Positions 1 through 2,845 of a stretch of DNA of 5,520 bases are shown in pieces. A program made the translations under genes and the position numbers. Position 1 is the stretch's first letter. Each line of letters opens with the position of its first letter. Origin of the DNA: an uncultured Bacteroidales bacterium (GTDB taxonomy: Bacteria; Bacteroidota; Bacteroidia; Bacteroidales; UBA932). The stretch lies in NCBI GenBank assembly GCA_946408295.1, contig CAMJRT010000098.1, forward strand, positions 1 to 5,520, read 5' to 3'. The notes beneath the pieces are model-generated. The model was not told the DNA's origin. It saw nothing but the letters and a program-made list of their open reading frames with translations, and searched no databases.

Positions 1-50
1 TCCAGGCGCCCGCGACCGAAGGGATGAAGGAACTGGTCAAGATGCTGTAG
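1..50 (+). CDS. C-terminal end of an unidentified protein (partial)
   Basis: Reading from base 3, the frame gives 15 codons ending QAPATEGMKELVKML and a TAG stop at 48-50. The codons are strongly G/C-ending (GCG, CCC, GCG, ACC, CTG, GTC, AAG, ATG, CTG), as in the GC-rich genes of this window. The peptide looks like an amphipathic helix at the end of a soluble protein. The other two frames give no better tail: one stops at 24-26, and the other has a less coding-like composition. The product cannot be named from so few residues. The gene would converge on the minus-strand lipoprotein gene ending at 187. Confidence 0.4.
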   Translation, partial: QAPATEGMKELVKML

Positions 51-64
51 TTTTCGTGCTCGGG

Positions 65-82
65 CCTTTCGCCCCCGAAAGG
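65..82. terminator. Hairpin between convergent genes, possible terminator
   Basis: CCTTTCG (65-71) and CGAAAGG (76-82) form a perfect 7-bp stem with a CCCC loop. It lies 15 bases after the plus-strand stop and about 105 bases past the minus-strand stop at 187. No T-run follows on either strand, so it is not a textbook intrinsic terminator. It could act as an RNA 3' end or a bidirectional barrier. A second, weaker palindromic cluster lies at 122-144: a GAGA/TCTC stem, then CTCGG-C-CCGAG. Confidence 0.35.
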
Positions 83-148
83 GCGCTCACTCCATGAGAG
101 AAGTCCGTTCGCGCTTCCTTTCCGGAGAGCTTTCTCGGCCCGAGCGCA

Positions 149-162
149 CTCAACGCCTACGC
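149..162. repeat. 14-base dispersed repeat, copy 1
   Basis: CTCAACGCCTACGC recurs at 2057-2070 with one difference (CTCAACACCTACGC). Both copies lie just beyond the stop codon of a minus-strand gene, 25 bases away here and 14 bases away for the other copy. This may be a small intergenic or 3'-UTR repeat family, or chance similarity in C-rich DNA. Confidence 0.3.
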
Positions 163-186
163 TCTCTCGCTTACTACGCATTGTCA

Positions 187-1326
187 TTATTCTTGGAGGC
201 AACGGACAGAGTGGCCGATCGCGCGGCCGCTGTAGCCCGACGGGGAGACATCGCCATCGTAGTAGAGGTAGAGGCTGTACGCGTAGCCGCCATAGGGCGC
301 ACAAGACCACGAGGTGCCGTAGTAGCCGACAGAGTCGAGGCCGCCACCGCCGCTGCCCAGATAACCCGCAGCAGGATACCAAATCCTGGAGGCGCTGCCA
401 AACTTGTTGCTGAAGTTCATTCCTTTATCCGTGGAGTTCCAAGTATAAGAGAAGGAACTGCTGGTATTTGCGGCTTTGGACCATACGCCGTCACTGCCGC
501 CGGTCGGGACTTTCCAGCCCGGAGGACAGGGGTCGTAAATCGTCTTGGCGGACTGCCACAACTTGTCGTCTCTGGAGGAATACATCCAGTCGTAGTTTGT
601 ACCGCTTACTCCCGTGATGAAAGTGGTAGGGTTCTTCACGGCGTAATCAATCGTGCCGGTGCTGCTGGTAGAACTCTCGGGAGAAGGCCAGGACGAGAGC
701 GTGGATTTCGCCTGGGTGCTGGACGAAATACTGCTACTGCCCAGGAACGGGTCTTTCCGGCCCCACTGATACAGCAGACCGAGGGCACCGACATTGCCAG
801 GTTCTGCCGAGGTGGCGCCGAGGTTGCGGTCCATCATCGTGCCTGCGTTGTTGGAATATTCCTGTGCTGTGGCTGCGGGGTCATAGTCCTTGCATACCCA
901 GATGTGCCACGACCAGAGGATATTCCCGGACGCGTCCTTGGCGGCGATGACGGCGTTGCCATTCTTCAAGGTAGAAGGCGTGGAGTAGGTGATGGTGCCG
1001 GCGGAAGAACCGCTGCCTGCCGCGTAAGAAACGCTTTTAACGATATTCCCTTTCGAAGGAGACGTGGAAGTCCCGAAGGACTCCCAAAGCACTTCGGCCC
1101 GGGACACATTGCCTACTGAAGTCGAGGAATTGCCCTTGACGGTCGGGAAAGAATACATTCCGGGCTTGGGAACGATGTAGCAGTTGGCGGTCACGGATGC
1201 CGAAGGAGAACCGGAAGGATCAGCCGGTGAGAGCGGTTCATCTTTGTCGCCGTTGCAACTGGAAAGGAAAAGCACGCCCGCGGCAACGATGCAGGCTTGC
1301 ACGAATGAGAATTGATGGTGTTTCAT
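187..1326 (-). CDS. FISUMP-domain surface lipoprotein
   Basis: A 379-residue predicted lipoprotein. Residues 1-23 are a signal peptide, with a hydrophobic core at 11-21, followed by the lipobox L21-S-S-C24. The mature protein would be lipid-anchored at Cys24. The acidic NGDKDE that follows resembles the charged tether of surface-exposed Bacteroidetes lipoproteins. A low-complexity Pro/Ser linker (31-45) leads to an N-terminal region opening with ANCYIV...PG.Y.FP.VKGN (48-66). The C-terminal half carries family hallmarks: MMDRNLGA (164-171), YQWGRKDPF (186-194), YDPCPPGWKVP (264-274), W-YPAAGY (316-322) and a terminal G-H-SVR-C (371-376). These match the 'Fibrobacter succinogenes major paralogous domain' family (TIGR02145/PF09603), whose biochemical role is not established. 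The start is supported by the signal peptide and by a promoter about 70 bases upstream. No enzyme activity is inferred; ligand binding or adhesion is a guess. Confidence 0.88.
   Translation of the reverse strand: MKHHQFSFVQACIVAAGVLFLSSCNGDKDEPLSPADPSGSPSASVTANCYIVPKPGMYSFPTVKGNSSTSVGNVSRAEVLWESFGTSTSPSKGNIVKSVSYAAGSGSSAGTITYSTPSTLKNGNAVIAAKDASGNILWSWHIWVCKDYDPAATAQEYSNNAGTMMDRNLGATSAEPGNVGALGLLYQWGRKDPFLGSSSISSSTQAKSTLSSWPSPESSTSSTGTIDYAVKNPTTFITGVSGTNYDWMYSSRDDKLWQSAKTIYDPCPPGWKVPTGGSDGVWSKAANTSSSFSYTWNSTDKGMNFSNKFGSASRIWYPAAGYLGSGGGGLDSVGYYGTSWSCAPYGGYAYSLYLYYDGDVSPSGYSGRAIGHSVRCLQE
202..327 (-). other. Variable-region-like C-terminal module of the lipoprotein
   Basis: This segment encodes residues 334-375, from the stretch before W340-S-C through the closing G-H-S-V-R. 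From W340 to C376, 31 of 37 codons have the form NNY (TAC, GGC, AGC, GAT and so on). The layout W-S...AY.L......G.VS....YS.R..G.SVR matches the end of the large surface protein at 2858-2986, while the residues in between differ. Such ends occur in C-type-lectin-like DGR target proteins, where template AAY codons are randomised. Ordinary selection for Tyr/Ser/Gly could also produce this pattern, and no template repeat or reverse transcriptase is visible. Confidence 0.3.
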
Positions 1327-1378
1327 TGGAATATAGATTTCAACTTAAGGCAACGCGAAACACTTTCGCAATATGTCT

Positions 1379-1399
1379 GTATGTCCCTGAGGGACATAC
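1379..1399 (-). promoter_or_regulatory. Hairpin at the predicted 5' end of the lipoprotein mRNA
   Basis: GTATGTCCC (1379-1387) and GGGACATAC (1391-1399) form a perfect 9-bp stem with a 3-base loop. The predicted start site from the promoter at 1404-1435 falls around 1398-1400, so the stem would sit at the very 5' end of the transcript. Such a position can protect mRNA from 5'-end decay. As DNA, the near-palindrome could instead be an operator overlapping the start site. The leader from here to the ATG is about 70 bases. Confidence 0.5.
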
Positions 1400-1403
1400 G
1401 ATG

Positions 1404-1435
1404 CGAAGGTACAAATATTTATTGTGATGTGCAAA
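1404..1435 (-). promoter_or_regulatory. Bacteroidetes-type promoter of the lipoprotein gene
   Basis: On the minus strand, TTTG (plus 1432-1435) is followed by exactly 20 bases and then TACCTTCG (plus 1404-1411). This fits the -33 TTTG / -7 TAnnTTTG consensus with one mismatch (TTCG for TTTG) and the expected 19-21 base spacing. Transcription should start about 5-7 bases downstream, near 1398-1400, giving a leader of about 70 bases before the ATG at 1326. Confidence 0.65.
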
Positions 1436-1462
1436 TCGCCTCTTGTACAAACAGACACACTG

Positions 1463-1470
1463 CCCCCCCC
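1463..1470. repeat. Eight-base homopolymeric C tract
   Basis: Eight consecutive C bases on the plus strand (G on the minus) lie between the 3' end of the 6S RNA candidate and the -33 box of the lipoprotein promoter, 27 bases upstream of that box. Tracts of this kind can change length by slippage, and in some pathogens they modulate promoter spacing. This one lies outside the promoter core, so any effect is speculative. Confidence 0.5.
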
Positions 1471-1475
1471 AATCC

Positions 1476-1640
1476 AGGGCAATGTGCCATAGAAGGCCAT
1501 AGAACGCTGATTAGCCTGGACACCCCTATGGAAGTTATCCTTGGACGGGCGAGCACGGGCCCGCAAGGGTTGTTGACCGGCGCAGCCCGGACAGGAGATA
1601 ACTTCCTACTGCTCGTGTGCAGCACATTGCAACCCTCCCC
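1476..1640 (-). ncRNA. ssrS: 6S RNA (candidate)
   Basis: 6S RNA binds the RNA polymerase holoenzyme by imitating an open promoter, and it templates short product RNAs on release. Here a single long rod is visible. The closing stem is GCAATGTGC with GCACATTGC (plus 1479-1487 / 1622-1630), extended by GGG/CCC (1476-1478 / 1633-1635) past a two-base bulge. A large bubble follows, asymmetric in length: about 15 bases on the 5' side (1607-1621) and about 42 on the 3' side (1488-1529). The distal stem is GGAAGTTATC with GATAACTTCC (1530-1539 / 1597-1606) and then CGGGC/GCCCG (1546-1550 / 1585-1589). Near the tip, the minus-strand sequence GTGCTCGCCCGTCC closely resembles ATGCTCGGTCCGTCC of Escherichia coli 6S RNA as I recall it, which also sets the strand. 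The length of about 165 nt is close to the usual 160-200. No ORF competes convincingly. Ends are approximate. Another rod-like RNA remains possible. Confidence 0.72.
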
Positions 1641-1647
1641 TGCTCGT

Positions 1648-1655
1648 CAAACGAT
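1648..1655 (-). promoter_or_regulatory. Possible -7 box of the 6S RNA promoter
   Basis: On the minus strand, ATCGTTTG shares the TTTG half of the TAnnTTTG consensus and ends 7 bases before the start of the GGGGAGGG block that opens the 6S candidate, which is the right distance for a start near 1640. The first two positions mismatch, and I found no clear TTTG 19-21 bases upstream, so support is weak. Confidence 0.3.
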
Positions 1656-1720
1656 GTGTAAAATGGTGTGCCGATCCAGGCGCGTAGAAAGCCTCCTGAC
1701 TGCGCACATCCCCTTTGCAA

Positions 1721-1757
1721 AGCAGGTGTGTGCAAAGCACCTGCTCTACACACACCT
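1721..1757. repeat. Overlapping, mutually exclusive inverted repeats
   Basis: AGCAGGTG (1721-1728) can pair with CACCTGCT (1738-1745). The overlapping AGGTGTGTG (1724-1732) can pair instead with CACACACCT (1749-1757). The stems share bases 1724-1728, so only one can form at a time. TGCAAAGCA also occurs twice as a direct repeat (1716-1724 has TGCAAAGCA and 1731-1739 repeats it). The site lies about 80-115 bases upstream of the predicted 6S start on the minus strand. It could be a binding site or a switching RNA leader; neither is shown. Confidence 0.45.
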
Positions 1758-2056
1758 CAGAACGAGTATCCCGTTACAAATCATTTGACGAAGCAAAGAC
1801 TTTCCACAATCGGCACAATTCTGCGCGCTAAAGCCTTCACGCTCGGGAGGGTGATGGGGTTCAGAAGGTACGCCCCTTCGGGACTATCCCTCCCACTTCA
1901 CTTCGCTTCGCTTGTGGGCCCCGTGGTTAAGGCTTCGCCTTTTCCTCCTTCTCGCTCGGAAAAGGAAACAAGTTCCCTCTTCTCTCGCTCTTGCGTCGGT
2001 TCACGATGTCGCGGGCGACACGCCTTCTTCACCCTCATTACGCCATCCCTCGCTCC

Positions 2057-2070
2057 CTCAACACCTACGC
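2057..2070. repeat. 14-base dispersed repeat, copy 2
   Basis: CTCAACACCTACGC matches the copy at 149-162 in 13 of 14 positions. It lies 14 bases past the stop of the acidic small gene on the minus strand. On that strand the similarity fades out over about ten further bases. The function is unknown. Confidence 0.3.
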
Positions 2071-2083
2071 ACGCAGAGTTGCA

Positions 2084-2356
2084 CTATAGGAACTCATTCC
2101 TCTCTTCGTTTTCCTCATCACCATACATCCAAGAGTCGTCATTTGCGTCACTCACGATATCCATTACATCTTCTATCACACTTTCTTCATCTGGATATGA
2201 TGCGTTGTTCACATAATCTGTAATATTTTCTTCAAGATACGAAGCCATACTATCTGCCTCTTCATAGGATATCCGACGTCGAGCGATGAAAATACAGTCA
2301 TCAGGATCAACGGATTGCAGCGTCATTACGAGTTTTTCAAGTTCTTTCCGTGTCAT
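2084..2356 (-). CDS. Small, strongly acidic protein of unknown function
   Basis: A 90-residue predicted soluble protein that I do not recognise. It has 26 Asp/Glu against about 7 Arg/Lys. The basic residues sit in the N-terminal third (MTRKELEKL and RRR at 26-28), while residues 32-90 are almost entirely acidic and probably helical, ending in the acidic tail DEENEERNEFL. It has no signal peptide, membrane segment or visible catalytic motif. The charge could suit a DNA mimic, an inhibitor or an antitoxin-like partner, but nothing in the sequence proves any of these. The gene lies 62 bases downstream of another small gene on the same strand and is likely co-transcribed with it. Its base composition is lower in GC than that of the flanking surface-protein genes, suggesting shared acquisition with its neighbour. 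No terminator is evident after its TAG stop. Confidence 0.68.
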   Translation of the reverse strand: MTRKELEKLVMTLQSVDPDDCIFIARRRISYEEADSMASYLEENITDYVNNASYPDEESVIEDVMDIVSDANDDSWMYGDEENEERNEFL

Positions 2357-2418
2357 TTGATTTCAGATTTATGCAAATTTTCAGATCGTACGAGCGTTTG
2401 CCGCATTGCGACGTTTTC

Positions 2419-2736
2419 TTAATCCAACCACGACGGATAACCGTCTTTATTAACAAAAGTACTGGCAATTGCTCCGGGAGTGGTCGAGATTGCGAATTTT
2501 TCTTTTTCTACTCTATCCCAGTAGCGATATGCAGCAGATATAGCCTGTGCCATACCTCGTTCGTTTCCATAAGAATCAAGTCCATTATCGACAAGAATTT
2601 TCTGAAGTGTACTATAACGAATTTTGATTTTCTGATTAAACAAAGCCAACGCCAAACGACCGATAAACTCATAAGTTTCATTTCCTACAATTTCCTCTTT
2701 CTTTGCAGAAACATTTTCTGTTTGATTTGTTTTCAT
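2419..2736 (-). CDS. Small protein of unknown function
   Basis: A 105-residue predicted cytoplasmic protein. The first 15 residues are polar and probably disordered (MKTNQTENVSAKKEE). Residues 20-75 appear helical (YEFIGRLALALFNQKIKIRYSTLQKILVDNG, then MAQAISAAYRYWDRVEKE), followed by a compact C-terminus with FAISTTPGAIASTFVNKDG and a terminal PSWLD. The spacing of short helices around the STLQKIL segment could suit a small winged-helix or helix-turn-helix fold, but I cannot assign a family. Local DNA is AT-rich (about 28% GC in a hand-counted sample at 2601-2660) against about 62% in the adjacent large gene, which suggests horizontal acquisition. The ATG is supported by a -7 box ending 26 bases upstream. 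The acidic small gene follows after 62 bases. Confidence 0.75.
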   Translation of the reverse strand: MKTNQTENVSAKKEEIVGNETYEFIGRLALALFNQKIKIRYSTLQKILVDNGLDSYGNERGMAQAISAAYRYWDRVEKEKFAISTTPGAIASTFVNKDGYPSWLD

Positions 2737-2761
2737 AATAATTTTTATTTTAAGGGTTTAA

Positions 2762-2769
2762 CAAAAATA
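2762..2769 (-). promoter_or_regulatory. -7 box upstream of the small-gene pair
   Basis: On the minus strand, TATTTTTG is an exact match to the Bacteroidetes TAnnTTTG element. A start about 7 bases downstream would leave a leader of roughly 20 AT-rich bases before the ATG at 2736, typical of the phylum. No TTTG is seen at the expected -33 position (AGAA there), so the promoter may be weak or need an activator. It implies that the two small genes are transcribed independently of the large gene upstream. Confidence 0.5.
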
Positions 2770-2845
2770 TCGTTTAATAACATACATTATTCTTCTTTTT
2801 GACAGCGGACCGAGCGGAGTTTTTGAGTGCTCTATCCATCCTTTA

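Larger units (their letters stand above)
1641..2083. other. Structured intergenic region without a convincing gene
   Basis: These 443 bases lie between the 6S candidate and the acidic small gene. Open frames crossing them have low-complexity Ser/Pro/Arg content and overlap real genes. What is visible is a run of inverted repeats: overlapping stems at 1721-1757; GGGAGGG/CCCTCCC (1845-1851 / 1888-1894) enclosing GGGG/CCCC (1856-1859 / 1873-1876); CCCAC/GTGGG (1892-1896 / 1914-1918); AAGGC/GCCTT (1929-1933 / 1937-1941); CCTTTTCC/GGAAAAGG (1938-1945 / 1958-1965); and TGTCG/CGACA (2007-2011 / 2016-2020). Bases 1760-1840 show nothing notable. The plus strand is pyrimidine-rich from about 1890 to 2060. 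It may be a long untranslated region, an unrecognised structured RNA, or a decayed element. Confidence 0.4.

Noticed and set aside
94..1119. Long plus-strand open frame (341 codons)
   Set aside because: It is antisense to the lipoprotein gene over most of its length, is rich in Arg/Gly/Val with no domain, and arises from the GC-rich NNY codon bias of the real gene.
1535..1753. Minus-strand open frame covering the 6S candidate
   Set aside because: It lies over the base-paired RNA structure, its peptide is Cys/Gly/Arg-rich without a domain, and the RNA interpretation explains the sequence better.
1668..2216. Plus-strand open frame of 182 codons across the intergenic region
   Set aside because: It has low-complexity Ser/Pro/Phe content, overlaps the acidic small gene on the other strand, and has no promoter or recognisable motif.
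51..2845. DGR template repeat or reverse transcriptase in the gaps next to the variable-looking ends
   Set aside because: I found no A-rich near-copy of either C-terminal segment in the intergenic stretches and no reverse-transcriptase motif in any frame. If such an element exists, it is outside the window.
2800..2845. Intrinsic terminator after the large surface-protein gene
   Set aside because: The GC-rich CCGCTCGGTCCGC stretch is followed by an A-run on the coding strand, not a T-run, and does not form a clean stem.
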